Source: Phyto melanocephala (lineage: Eukaryota; Arthropoda; Insecta; Diptera; Rhinophoridae). From it: a stretch of DNA of 64,000 nt. Position 1 is the first letter of the stretch; every line of letters begins with the position of its first letter. The position numbers were made by a program, and so were the translations under genes. The stretch covers positions 111,637,128-111,701,127 of the forward strand of contig OW799234.1 of the NCBI GenBank assembly GCA_941918925.1, read 5' to 3'. The notes under the pieces were generated by a model that saw nothing but the letters and a program-made list of their open reading frames with translations, searched no databases and was not told the DNA's origin. Positions 47,486 through 58,330 of this stretch are shown here, in pieces.

Positions 47486-48250
47486 AACTTAAGCCAGAAT
47501 ATAAATGATTTATAATAAATTTAATAATAAAATGTTCGAATAAATATTCACTTAAAATTAAAAATATTGAAATTTGTTTTCATTTAATATTCTGCTGTAA
47601 CAATAGTCTGTTCAGAAAAATATACTTTCACTTTCGTAAGCAAACTAATAAAGTCAGCACCACTTACAAAATTCCAAAAATAAATTGTTGGACAATATAC
47701 ATAACCATATTCAAACTTTGAATTGTTCTCAAATATCTTTTACATATATTCTGCTTTGTTTAACAAAAATAATGTTCTGCTTTAAGTTATAACCGAATTA
47801 AAATATCTGCGGACTTTTGACAAAACATCTTAAGTCGAGATAAGTTTCGTAAGCAATAAAGTAAAGATTTTCAAAAAAAAACGTTGTATACTCTAAAAAA
47901 TATCATTCTATATAAGTAAAACTTGCTAAGTCGACATAAGTTAAAATTAGGAAAATAACATCATTGCAATCCCAAAATTCAAAACTACCCACAGCCAAAT
48001 TTTCAACTATTGCGGACAATTTTACAAGAAGTTGTAGCGTAATAACTTTTTGCCTATATTTGTTCAAACAAAAATATTATATGGAAATCAGTTTTTTTAA
48101 AAAAATTTTTAATTGCTTTCCTTAAAAACTATAGAAAGACACATAAGCAGTTTTTCCTCATTGCCACAGATATAATATTGTATCATTGGGTCAACTTAAA
48201 TTTGTTTTTTATATATTGCTTTTTCTATTACTCTCCGAAAACATTTTATT
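47486..48250. other. A+T-rich sequence, no gene seen
   Basis: Nothing was recognised. Confidence 0.45.
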
Positions 48251-48253
48251 TAT

Positions 48254-48380
48254 GTGCTGTTTTTGGAATCCGAACGATTACTTCGAGTGGACGTTTTCCG
48301 TGTAATTTTTTTTTGTTACAATAACAAAACACATGTATAATTTTCACTCAAAGCAATCGTTTGCATTCAAAAAACAGCAC
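48254..48380. mobile_element. 127-bp palindromic MITE
   Basis: The first 36 bp (GTGCTGTTTTTGGAATCCGA to 48289) and the last 36 bp (48345-48380) are inverted repeats with five mismatches. The 55-bp middle is T-rich then A-rich. Flanks are T/A-rich (TTTATTTAT and AAATAAATA) so a target duplication cannot be read. No coding content. Confidence 0.7.
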
Positions 48381-48394
48381 AAAATAAATATTTA

Positions 48395-48795
48395 TTTAAC
48401 AAGAAAAAGAACAGTTGGAAACAAATTATGATTTATAGATATCATAATTTGGTTGCTTTTAAATCATGCTGTTGTTTTACTAATCACTTAATGGTTGTTT
48501 GTAGTTTAAACTGGCTTCAAATCTAATAATATTTTTGTATTATCATCATATTAGTTTTTTCATAACAATTTGGCAAATCATATTATTTTAAAAAAAAACA
48601 ACCATCTCATAGTTTCATAAAAGGCAAACATTAAATGGTAAAATAAAAACAAAAACTTGATTCTCATGACGAAATGAATGATAAAACAAAACTAAAATAA
48701 CTATTACATGCTCTCGATAACCAAGTATTGCTATAGAGAATATAATATTGCCATGTGATCATGGCTCTTCAATAACAAAAAAAAAGGTCGATAAA
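48395..48795 (-). mobile_element. Z-family remnant, copy Z3
   Basis: The order TCATAATTTGGTTGC, AAATCATGCTGTTGTTTTAC, CACTTAATGGTTG, GGCAAACATTAAATGGTA, CTTGATTCTCATGACG, AAAATAACTATTACATG and CCAAGTATTG follows Z2 at 45800-46075 with many substitutions. The terminal inverted repeats are eroded. Confidence 0.55.
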
Positions 48796-50235
48796 ATAAT
48801 AACAAAACAATTATATACGCCTGATTTTTATTTAAGAAAAAATTTGAGTTGTTTAAAACATCATAGTTAAAACAACTAAATTTTCTAAAAAAAAAAAATT
48901 AAATTTTTTTTACAAAATTATACCTCTAAAACTGAACTTATAACTACCTCTCAGCTCTTCATTGAGTCGTAACAATTTAACTATCCATCAGTAGCGGTTT
49001 TCCTCTGCAAATAATTAAAACCACAAAATTTAAAACAAAAGCTACAGAAATTGGAAATAAAACGAAAACAAACCTAAAAGTAAATAATAACAAATTCAAA
49101 CAAAAGTTAAGCCTATTTTCATGGTTTTGACCAGGCAAATAGTTTTATTTTAAGTATATACTCGTACCACTAAATTTAACGAACAAAAAAAATGCATTAA
49201 AACGGATGCGTAAACATTTGAAAACAATAATTTAAATTTTGAAACAAATTTCTAACCATCCAAACAGCCACTAACAATATTTAGATCAGCATACAAATGC
49301 AAAACATTTTTATGCATAAAAACCACTAATGACAGGCTTTAGCTGGCAACTAACATCATCAGATTAGAACGTGTTACTTTTTTAAAACGAATCCATTAAT
49401 TTTGGAGATATTTTTTTCATTTTTCGTTTTTAGTTTAACTTTTTTTCTTTATTTGTTTTGTAATCAGACAACTGCTACTTAAAAAAAAGTGAAAATTTCT
49501 ATAATTTAGAAATCTGTAAAGAAATGAAGGTGTGTGTTTGATTGTATGAGAGCGCATACATGTCCATGTGTATGTGAATGCAAATTATTTATGAATATAT
49601 TTGTTTAAGCAGCACACCAAACCGAAACCTAAAATTACCCGGTTTTATTGCCAGCCAAGGTGGCTGCTTATAACGTGGCGCTGGTTTGCACCTCGTTTGT
49701 TAAACAAGCGCACAAAAACAAATAATAAGTTGATATTGTTGATGCTGTGTGCAAAAAAAAAAAAAATAAATAAAAATTGTTTCACATTATTAAATTTGTT
49801 TCTTTAGTTGTTTTACGCGAAAATAAAGGATGGTTTGTTATAAAACAAATACTTTAACAACAATTCTCATTATTCTTATTAAACAACCTTAATATAAGAT
49901 TCCCACTGTTACTGTCAAGAAAACAAATAAGTCAACTATTTAGTAAAGTTTGCAACGAATTTGATGCTAACTTCCTTAATATAAAAATTTTTTAAGTTTG
50001 ATTAAAATTATTTATTAATTAATAACTAAAACTAAATCAATTTTTATTAATATTTATTAAATGAAATGCGATTCTTTCAACATTTCAGAGATACAGAGAA
50101 ACCAAACCGATTTAGAAAATTAAAAAAAAAAATCGAATATAGAGTATTTCTAAAGAATTTTTTTATATAAAACTCACAAAATTCAATGAATTGGCCGAAA
50201 TTTTGACTTATAAATTCACATATTTTAAGGCATTT
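48796..50235. other. A+T-rich sequence with one G+C-richer stretch
   Basis: No gene was recognised. 49630-49700 (GCCAGCCAAGGTGGCTGC at its centre) is richer in G+C than its surroundings and contains an 8-bp inverted repeat GCAGCCAC/GCCAGCCA-type; no family known to me. Confidence 0.4.
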
Positions 50236-50705
50236 GATATAGAAAATAATCACTGACATATGGCTTCCGCGACTGCGCCTTGTGAACGTTATCCTAGTGG
50301 TTAAATTATGCACCAAGTATGTAACTATGTTTTGTTGGTCTTGTTCCGTTAATAATGCGTCAAATATTTTTTTTTAAACTCAATCATTTATAGAGTAGTT
50401 CAAAGGTCAAGTTACACGAATGCGGTGGTCCATTTCTTAAGTTAGGTCGGGTACTAAACAATTGGCTCAACAAAGTTATGATTTTACGAACTGTATAGCA
50501 TGTAGGACCATCTGGTAGGAACGATTTCCGATTAAATGATTTGCAATGCTATGACGAACAAAAAATTTCGAAAAACGAAACCAAGTTGCTGAAGCAGCTG
50601 TCGGATCGATGAATTCGACTTTTCTGTCACACCCGCGTCTACAGTGGCAATTGAATGTTCAGTGTGCACAGTACGAATTCGATTTGGATCATTGATATCC
50701 AAAAA
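50060..50705 (-). pseudogene. mariner transposase relic, internally deleted
   Basis: On the minus strand (50705 to 50410) the text is INDPNRIRTVHTEHSIATVD, then VTEKSNSSIRQLLQQLGF, matching RxRTVRTEENIAAV and VAEEPNxSIRRRxQQLGLS (the linker after the HTH). It then jumps to RRSRGSHMSVIIFYI at 50245-50290, matching RxSRGSHMPEIIFxI at the C-terminus. The whole catalytic core is missing, so it is another deletion derivative. The far end near 50060 is not defined, and no inverted repeats could be read. Confidence 0.7.
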
Positions 50706-51635
50706 GGTTAATTAGTATGAATCAATCTATAGTATTGTATATTACCTGCCGATTATATGCGCTGTAAACTTAACCAATAAGATCTCTCAATTAGTCGAAT
50801 ATAGCGTAAATTGAGTAAAAAAAATTTCTATGGTTTGTTAAAGTTGTTATCGTGTAAGTCTGTTCATGGTTCTTCGCTGATGTTTACTGGAAAAAGTCTA
50901 ACACACTTCATTATTATGTCTACTTGTTTAATAGTAATATGATTCGGAAGTTCGGCTAAAAACAAACCCTATATAGTCTTAAATTAGACCAAAATTAATC
51001 AGAGTTAAAAGTTAAATATTAAAGTTTTCATAGCCTAAAAATAAAATACTATAATTGGATTTTAATACTTTAGGGAATACATGTAATGCTTGCAATTTAT
51101 CCTATAATCATAAAATAATTCCACAGGATCATAATATGTTACACTACCACCAAGTAGTACACCAAAATGAATCCACCATGCACATAAAATATTCACTTTT
51201 TATTTTAGTTTCTTCCTACCTGTAATCAAATAGAAAACATTTAGCAAGAAAAATTAAAGTTGAAAGCAATGTAGTATGACAAAATCATATTTTTAATTCA
51301 GTCTAATTCGCAGCGCTAATTCTTGCCTCGCGAACCAACCGTCGAAAAGGGAAAACGTTCCCTTCAAATTATTTAGATGGTTCCGAAAACTAGTCACAAT
51401 GAATACAGGAATCTAGCAAAAAATTTCCAGAAATGTTATCGAACAAAGAAAAAGGTATTTGTTTCTTCCCAATTACATAACTAACTCGACTTTTTCCATA
51501 AGACATTTTTTTAGTGAAAATATTAGGTATATAACTCAAAATGCACAGCAGATGGCGTATCATTTAAAGGCAGCTCTTGTATTAAATATGTACATCATAT
51601 TGTTAAAAACGTTTTTTTGCTTTGGAAATGTCGAT
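50706..51635. other. A+T-rich sequence, no gene seen
   Basis: Nothing was recognised. Confidence 0.4.
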
Positions 51636-51639
51636 TTTT

Positions 51640-51950
51640 TTCAACAAAAGGTCACTTGCAAAAAGTTTGCACTACTTTTGTAAAATGAAAAATAGTGCCA
51701 CTGATGAAACGAAAAATGGCTTGTGTGTTTCAGTAGTAGTTCTTTCGATACGGAAGACAAAGATCGACAAAAATTTTAAGATAAAGAATTGAAGGCATAA
51801 TTTCATAAAGATTTTTTACAAACTTAGAAAGAGCTCTCAAATTCTTTGGGAGCTTCTCAGGCAACATTTTTGAAATTTTTGCGAGCAACACTGCAGCCTT
51901 CAAAAGGCCGAAATATCGGCAATCAAAAGGGCAGTAAACTGACTCAGATG
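51640..51950 (+). pseudogene. mariner transposase N-terminal relic, mellifera-like lineage
   Basis: The plus strand reads TCKKFALLL, then NEKWLVCFSSSSFDTEDKDR, then KELKA and FHKDFLQT, KELSNSLGASQATFLKFL. The family reads INKICxVYG, xRKWFARFRSGxFDTEDKDR, xxExLxALLxxDxxQTQEELA, SLGVTQATISKRL. That is the end of the first HTH, the GRPR-type linker and the second HTH. The catalytic domain is missing. Same lineage as 5340-5716; together the two cover different halves. Confidence 0.78.
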
Positions 51951-52104
51951 TAGTAGGTGATATACTTAGATAGATAGATTATACTCGTATAAGAATATTC
52001 ATTAACAATTAGACTGCTATTACGTGGCTACCGGGTAGTTATATAACATCAAACATCTTTAAATAAGGTGGCTAGACATTCCACTGTTGAGGCGTGATGG
52101 GTAC

Positions 52105-52690
52105 TGTGCCACATACGAATAACAGAAAATCGCATTGTAGATGAACTAGCGAGGAATGAAAGTCTTCTCCACTCGGAAAAGATCGAAATATTTACTAGGT
52201 CACCACTTTTATACTGCAAGACATTGGTCAAACAGGAATTATACAAATTTGCACAGACTAGATGGTGTTCTCAGGCCGCTACTTGTGAAAAGAAAGACCA
52301 ATTGGTGGTCTAACTGGACACTGTATCTTGGGTGTACACACCAGGAAATTAAATTTCTAATTCAATGTCTAATTCAAATTTTTTCTCTACAAGGAGGAGG
52401 TTAAGACTGTGCAACATCTTCTCTGTCATTATACAATTGTGGCGAGATTTACTACCCACCATCTAGGAAAAATTGTATTTCACAATCTCGCAAGTGTATC
52501 CCACGTTAATTTAAGAAGAATGTGCTCATTTCCTTGTGCGTTGAGTTTGTTTTTTAAATGCGACAATCGTTTTTCTTTGGACGGAGGTAGGACTAGCTAC
52601 ACTCGACATTCCATGTATCAGATATCACAAAAGCATCAATCTGGACCTAAGTGTAATATTCTTGAGATCATCAGCCAGTTTTAACATAAT
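52105..52690 (+). pseudogene. LINE ORF2 3' part: RNase H end and C-terminal domain (I/R1-type)
   Basis: The plus strand reads a decayed WVxGHxxIxxN followed by VDELARNESLLHSEK, the ADELAR motif (fourth acidic residue region of RNase H), then RSPLLYCKTLVKQELY. Next comes RRWCSQAAT-like text and then, at 52409, TVQHLLCHYTIVARFTTHHL followed by GKIVFHNL. This matches the ExxxHLLCxCPALxxxRxxxLG zinc-type C-terminal block of I-, LOA- and R1-clade LINEs. Frames change several times. The reverse transcriptase lies outside or is lost. The copy is 5'-truncated. Confidence 0.75.
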
Positions 52691-53240
52691 CTAACCATCA
52701 CAAAGACCCTGTACCCGAAGAGACCCATCTGATTCAATTGAAGTGAGTATTGACCGAAAATCATCCAAAGGTCTAAGTTATGTATTCACAAATTTATTAT
52801 ATTATTAATAATAAAAATCGACTCTAAAAAAGGATGGCGTTTGCTGTCAAACAAATTATAAGCATTTTTTTTAACCAAAATGTTACCAACACTTTTCACA
52901 GTCGTCTATGACTTTTGGTAAAGTCTAAAAGAGTTAGCAACTTATTGGCTCTTGTTATTTGTAAACAAGCATCTACTTTAGTCTACTGCTGCGACTATAA
53001 AGACTTGTTGTTGGTAAGTTTGTGGCGAGCATGTGTAAATATATTTGGTGTGTTTGCTTTTTCATACCTTGTTATAGTGTTAATAGTGGTAAGTGTTGTT
53101 TTAGCCACTTGTGGCGTCAAGTTTTGCATCTTATATTTTTCCTGCATTTTTTATTTTTTTTTTTGTGCCCGTTGATTATACACTTTATATTACTCATGAT
53201 GTATTCAGTTTTTGAAGCCAGGAACAACAATTCAGAAAAA
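52691..53240. other. no gene recognised
   Basis: Two overlapping plus-strand frames (52915-53309) are hydrophobic because of T-rich sequence and have no family features. Confidence 0.4.
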
Positions 53241-53384
53241 ACAAGTAAGAGCACTATATTCGGCTGTGCCGAATCTTTTATACCCACCACCAATTTTGTG
53301 TACATTTAAAGCACAATACTTATTATTTTGTTAATCGCTATAGAATAATCTCTTTATAATAAGATATGTATCACTTTCTTTGTA

Positions 53385-53998
53385 GAGGGTGGTTAAATTT
53401 TAAGGGCCCATGTTGAAGGTGAACTACACCTAGTCTTTAAATTTGTTTTCTGCATTTCATTTGACATTTCTGAATCTCAGACTAACTCAATTTGAACCGT
53501 GGAATGATACGCAATCGAGCAACGCTTTAAAGTTATTCAGGTTTTTTATAAAAATGGGCGTTCAAATCAAAATGCATTTTGTGTACTTCGTAATTCTTTT
53601 GATCAACATAATCGTTCAAATTCGTCCACAATCGGGAGAATTGTAAAAAATATTTAAATTTCTGCAAAACAGGTCTGTATGAAATGTGAAAACACCTTTG
53701 AATGCCATCTTAGTTCGTTGAATGGGAAACATTGCTGTTTTTCACGATAACGTGGCAAAAGAGCAGTCAACCTCGACTCATCATCATGCCCAACACTTGA
53801 GCATCAACATTGTCATTGAAAATTTGGACCATCAGGTAGAGGAGCCAAGGATGGGGGGGGGGGGCCATTTGGCCGATATTTTGTTAAATACATAATTGAA
53901 CCATACAAATATTATCATTATAAAAAGAAATAATAATATCCTAAATAATTTGTGTTTTATTTAAATACAACATCGGTCCTTAAAATTTAACCACCCTT
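53385..53998 (+). mobile_element. mariner deletion derivative inside Y1
   Basis: The inverted ends GAGGGTGGTTAAATTTTAAG and its inverse CTTAAAATTTAACCACCC bound 614 bp. The plus strand encodes, with GTG in place of ATG near 53499, TIEQRFKVIQVFYKNG and RSNQNAFCVLRNSFDQHNRS, then STIGRIVKNI, the transposase HTH. A frame-shifted linker follows. The element then jumps to GGCCGATATTTTGTT, the same break as in 18520-19067, so both descend from one deleted source. A run of 12 G (53853-53864) is an odd addition. The Y2 copy at 63950-63975 shows the unfilled TA site. Confidence 0.85.
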
Positions 53999-54183
53999 AA
54001 TAACTTCGATATGCTACTAAAATGCTTTTGTAAATGTAGTCTTTCAATGAAAGTGTGTTAAAGTAGCTGTGTCAATAAAGTTTCTACTAATAAATACAAC
54101 TTAAATATTTCAATATAGCCCTTTATTTTCCCAAAAACTTTGTCAATAGAGAAATTACATGAATTTAAGGTAAGCCGTTGTAT

Positions 54184-55400
54184 GGGAGGTAGGCGTTAAA
54201 GTGGCCGTGTCACCTAAGCTTTTTGGCACAACAATAACATTGATTAGAAGGATATACGTAGCAAATTTGATCATCATACCTCTAATTTTGGCGGTTTTAT
54301 GAGCTTTTAAATTTCATTAACGGTAGATTACGTGAAAAGTGGGCGTTATAGTAGACATGTCAAAGTTGTTTTTGCGAATGAGTACAACTTAGGTGTTTCA
54401 ATATAGCCCTTTATTATTCCAAAATCATTATTAATAGAGAAATTAGAGGAATTTTGAGTAAAACGTTATATGGGAGGTGGGCGTAAAAGTGGGCGTGGCA
54501 ACTTAATTTTCTAGCACAGTAATGACATTGCCTAGGGGGATATACGTAGCGAATTTGATCATCATGCCTCTAATTTTGGCGGTTTTATGAGCTTTTAAAT
54601 TTCATTAACGGTATATAACGTGAAAAGTGGGCGTTATAGTGGGCGTGTCAAAGTTGTATTTTCGAATGAGTACAACTGAGATGTTTCAATATAGCCCTTT
54701 ATAATTCCAAAATCTTTATTAATATAGGAATTATATGAATTATAAGTAAAACGTTATATGGGAGGTGGGCGTAAAAGTGGGCGTGGCGCCTTAATTTTCT
54801 GGCGCAGTAATGACATTGCCTAGGGGGATATACGTAGCGAATTTGATCATCATGCCTCTAATTTTGGCGGTTTTATGAGCTTTTAAATTTCATTAACGGT
54901 ATATAACGTGCAAAGTGGGCGTTATAGTAGGCGTGTCAAAGTTATTTTTGCGAATGAGTACAACTTAGGTGTTTCAATATAGCTCTTTATAATTCCAAAA
55001 TCTTTATTAATATAGGAATTATATGAATTATAAGTAAAACGTTATATGGGAGGTGGGCGTAAAAGTAGGCGTGGCGCCTTAATTTTCTGGCGCAGTAATG
55101 ACATTGTCTAAAAGGATATACGTAGCGAATTTGATCATCATGCCTCTAATTTTGGCGGTTTTATGAGCTTTTAAATTTCATTAACGGTATATAACGTGAA
55201 AAGTGGGCGTTATAGTGGGCGTGTCAAAGTTGTATTTTCGAATGAGTACAACTGAGATGTTTCAATATAGCCCTTTATTATTCCAAAATCTACATAAATT
55301 GAGAAATTATATGAATTTTGGGTAAAACGTTATATGGGAGGTGGGCGTAAAAGTGGGCGTGGCACATTGATTTTCCGTTAAAAAAAAGCGTCTCACCAAT
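54184..55400 (+). repeat. tandem array, period exactly 288 bp, five units
   Basis: The mark GGGAGGT(G/A)GGCGT(A/T)AAAG recurs at 54184, 54472, 54760, 55048 and 55336, that is four intervals of 288 bp with no length change. Each unit also holds AAAGTGGGCGTTATAGT and GATCATCATGCCTCTAATTTT. The first unit is the most diverged and the last is cut short. Confidence 0.92.
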
Positions 55401-55816
55401 AAGCAAAGTGTGCAAAATTTCAGAGTCGTACATTCAATTTTGTTGCTTTTATGACGTTTTTGTTTTTAAATATACCGAAAAATACACTGTGCGGTATAAA
55501 TTTTCGTACATTTTGATCGATAACTCATCTCCTAATGCATAGATTTAGATAATTTTCGGGGAAAAATATTGTTTTTACTCAGGAAATATATATTTAAAGT
55601 TTCATAAGTCTACGTTAATGCGTTTGGACACAATTCCATTTTATTCGATGTTTGAAGGACATGGTTTTTTCGACCTACTCTTGCTTTTCGAGCTATAACT
55701 CTCTTCCTAATATTCCGATTTAGCCCATTTTCAATACCAAACAAACCTTGTCTATAAGAAAGATTCTGGCAAAATTTGAGCCCCCTAGCTTTTTCGGTGC
55801 GACCTCTATCGTGCTT

Positions 55817-55880
55817 TCAACAGACGGACAGACGGACAGACGGACAGACGGACAGACGGACAGACGGACAGACGGACGGA
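55817..55880. repeat. (CAGACGGA)n microsatellite in Y1
   Basis: About seven units of eight bases, the last followed by CGGACATAGCTAGATCG. This is the GTCY-type microsatellite typical of fly mini-me-like repeats, read on the other strand. Confidence 0.9.
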
Positions 55881-56022
55881 CATAGCTAGATCGTCATAAA
55901 ATCAAACCCTGATTCAGAATATATATACTTTATGGGGTCTAAAATGGATATTTCGATGTGTTACAAACGGAATGACAAAATGAATATACCCCCACCATTT
56001 TTTTGGTGGCGGGTATAAAAAT

Positions 56023-57424
56023 GAGAAGCTAAAGCCCTTTAAGTGGGCTGTTACTACTGTTACCTACTACCGAGAGAAGTCAGAGATCTACTACGTCCAC
56101 CACAGGGACGTCTGGCTTGTGGCCTTTGAAAATATTAATGTGGCTTTGATTGTTTCTTTGTATGGTGACTGTATTTAACAGTTCATTAAAAAAGTATGTG
56201 TGTGTGTGTGTTATGTTTAAAACAAACATTATATTAACTTGAAACTTTCGCCCTTGTTTGTTTTATTATATTAAGAAAGTTTTTTTTATTATAACACTAC
56301 ATACACATAAACATACCCAAGAACAAGTAAACATATGAATGTAGAGTGTGTAATAAATACACACAGCCACGCCTACATGCAAAGATTGCCAAAAATGTTA
56401 TTACAGATATAAATCATATTGTGAAAAAAATGTTCAGCTTAGTTATCTCCTCGTTTAGGTATTTTTTTATTTAATCATACACTAACCACCATTGAACAGT
56501 CAATCTTTAAATCAAGTTCAACGTTTTCGTATTTACAATTAAGCTTATCGTAATATTTAAAACAGAAATTCATCATTAAATATTTTTTTGCTGGCAACAC
56601 TTGTTCAAAGTTTGTATAGTGTGTTGCTGTATTTTTGGAAACGGTGAAGAGATTACATTTATTATATGATCCGTGTAGTGTGTTAAATTAAAAATCATTA
56701 TCATCAATTTTAAAACTTCTGATGACAAACCTACATTTAGTTTACTCGCATGGCGTTATCGCAATACATCGTATACATTGCGGGAACAAAAAATGTATAC
56801 AGTTTTTCCATTTGTAAATGATTATCGTAGTCATGATCCTTGAGAACTTTTAACAGTGGATAACTATATGCAATATATATTTAGCGAAGACAATCTATTT
56901 ATATTAAGGATTGTTAGGAACTATGTATGTACATATAGATAACTATGTTAAATTAAATTTTATAACTACAAATTTATATTAATTCGAGTTGTTAATTTAA
57001 AATGTTGTTGTAAAACATTTTTCACTTATATGTACTATCACGGCGATAGACACCGACTATTGAATTCCTGTATATCATAACTTTACGTCTTGATGAGCCA
57101 TCGATTTGTTTAGACTAGAACTAAACGTCGGCAGAGCAACTGTCAAAAAATTTTTCATGTTCTTTGATATGAAGAAAACGTATAAAGTGTATTTTGTTGC
57201 TATTTTTACGTGTCGTCTCTTTCTTTTATATTCAAAATGTCTTTTAATATCAGACATCGTTGTTCGAACAGATGTTCTGACAACTTTTTTTGAATAACAA
57301 CAAAACATCGACAACAGCGGTCCACACCAGGCAAATTCATGTGCACACAAAAAATTTTTCTTTGTTGTAGACCGTAGGTAAACACTGCTTCATGTGTGTC
57401 TGCTATAGTAAGAGTATTTTAAAA
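56023..57424. other. no gene recognised
   Basis: (GT)n at 56198-56212. Overlapping frames on both strands near 57075-57350 have no family features. Confidence 0.4.
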
Positions 57425-57645
57425 AATGCATTCCACTTTCTAATAGTTAGGCTTGGTTGAAAAGGAGGGGCACTAAAAGCCAAAACCCACGACAGGTATA
57501 CACTTATGCCAAATTGGCATGTTATGCGATCCATATGAACAGAATAGTTAGAATAGAAAGAGAAGAGAAAGAAAAGCAGACCAGTCCAGAGTCTCTGGCG
57601 GGAAACGAACCCGTAACCCCCAAACTAGCTGACCAGCACTGATTT
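57425..57645 (-). mobile_element. SINE-like unit with tRNA-type promoter boxes
   Basis: On the minus strand, from about 57642: TGGTCAGCTAGTTTGG resembles an A box, and GGTTCGTTTCC is one base off the B-box GGTTCGANTCC, inside GGGTTACGGGTTCGTTTCCC like a tRNA T-arm. The spacing between boxes is shorter than in a tRNA. The body ends with TACCTGTCGTGGGTTTTGGC then CCCCTCCTTTTCAACC and CCTAAC, which resembles the 3' end of the LINE fragment directly next to it (57650-57720). A SINE borrowing a LINE tail is the reading I favour; transcription is not shown. Confidence 0.4.
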
Positions 57646-58330
57646 TATTTTACCATTGTTAGGTTGAAAAAAGGGGCCTTAAAAGTCCAAACCTATGATA
57701 CGTATGGACGTATGACTAATCGTTACATTGTGCAATCTAGAGGAATAAAAATGCCTCTAATATATCCATAATCCCATACTCAGGAGATATTTTGACTAGG
57801 TCAAGAACCCAGTTCTATAAATGTTATTCCTTAGGGATTTCCAATTTGAATCCCATAGATATTCCAAGGTCGGCATGGTGTCACCGTTAAAGTTCTCTTC
57901 TCTAAACGCCCAAAAAAGAACAATGACTGAGGTTGGGTATTTAAAGTCTCATCCTCTTCTTCGCATGCTCTACATGTATTTTTATGCGATAGTCGTCATC
58001 TCTCTGTGACCTGTTACTATATATACTATTTAATATTCTAAGTGTTGGCGTACTCAGTTTCAAAATATCTTTCGATTTCTCAAGATTTGGGTCGTGCCCT
58101 TACTGAGAACAATATTTTCCCACGATTTGACATGTTATTCTATGATCCAAACTTTAAGTTAATTTTTGAACCTCTAAAAGGGACTAGTATATTCCAAGGT
58201 GATTGTTTTTAAATCTTCTATAATTTGTTTTTTCGTCGTTGCCATGATGGCCTGGTATCTATATTATCTTTTGTAGACTTTATCTCCTTCGTGCATTGCA
58301 ATACATTCCGACATTCAAAATTTTCATTCA
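57646..58330 (-). pseudogene. LINE ORF2 3' end and 3' UTR
   Basis: On the minus strand near 57950-57985 the text HKNTCRACEEEDETLN carries the C-x2-C-x2-EEEDET signature of the C-terminal zinc block in many insect LINE ORF2 proteins, preceded by a shifted VTGH. After further broken coding text the 3' UTR ends with TAGGTTTGGACTTTTAAGGC then CCCTTTTTTCAACC and TAAC. The reverse transcriptase is not visible up to 58330. Clade unknown. Confidence 0.5.

Larger units (their letters stand above)
53241..56022 (+). mobile_element. Y-family repeat, copy Y1, with a mariner inside
   Basis: It starts ACAAGTAAGAGCACTATATT with the ATTCGGC-TGT-GCCGAAT hairpin, then TTTTATACCCACCACCAA. It ends with the inverse TTGGTGGCGGGTATAAAA, so the subterminal inverted repeats are about 18 bp. 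Inside are a mariner (53385-53998), five 288-bp tandem units (54184-55400), a tail with GATCGATAACTCATCTCC, a (CAGACGGA)n run (55817-55880) and TAGCTAGATCGTCATAAAATC. It has no coding capacity. The hairpin and end words are those of X in opposite orientation, so X and Y are probably sister families of DINE-1/Helentron-associated type (inferred). Confidence 0.82.

Noticed and set aside
52915..53309. Overlapping hydrophobic frames resembling membrane proteins
   Set aside because: They come from T-rich sequence; neither frame has a family signature or exon borders.
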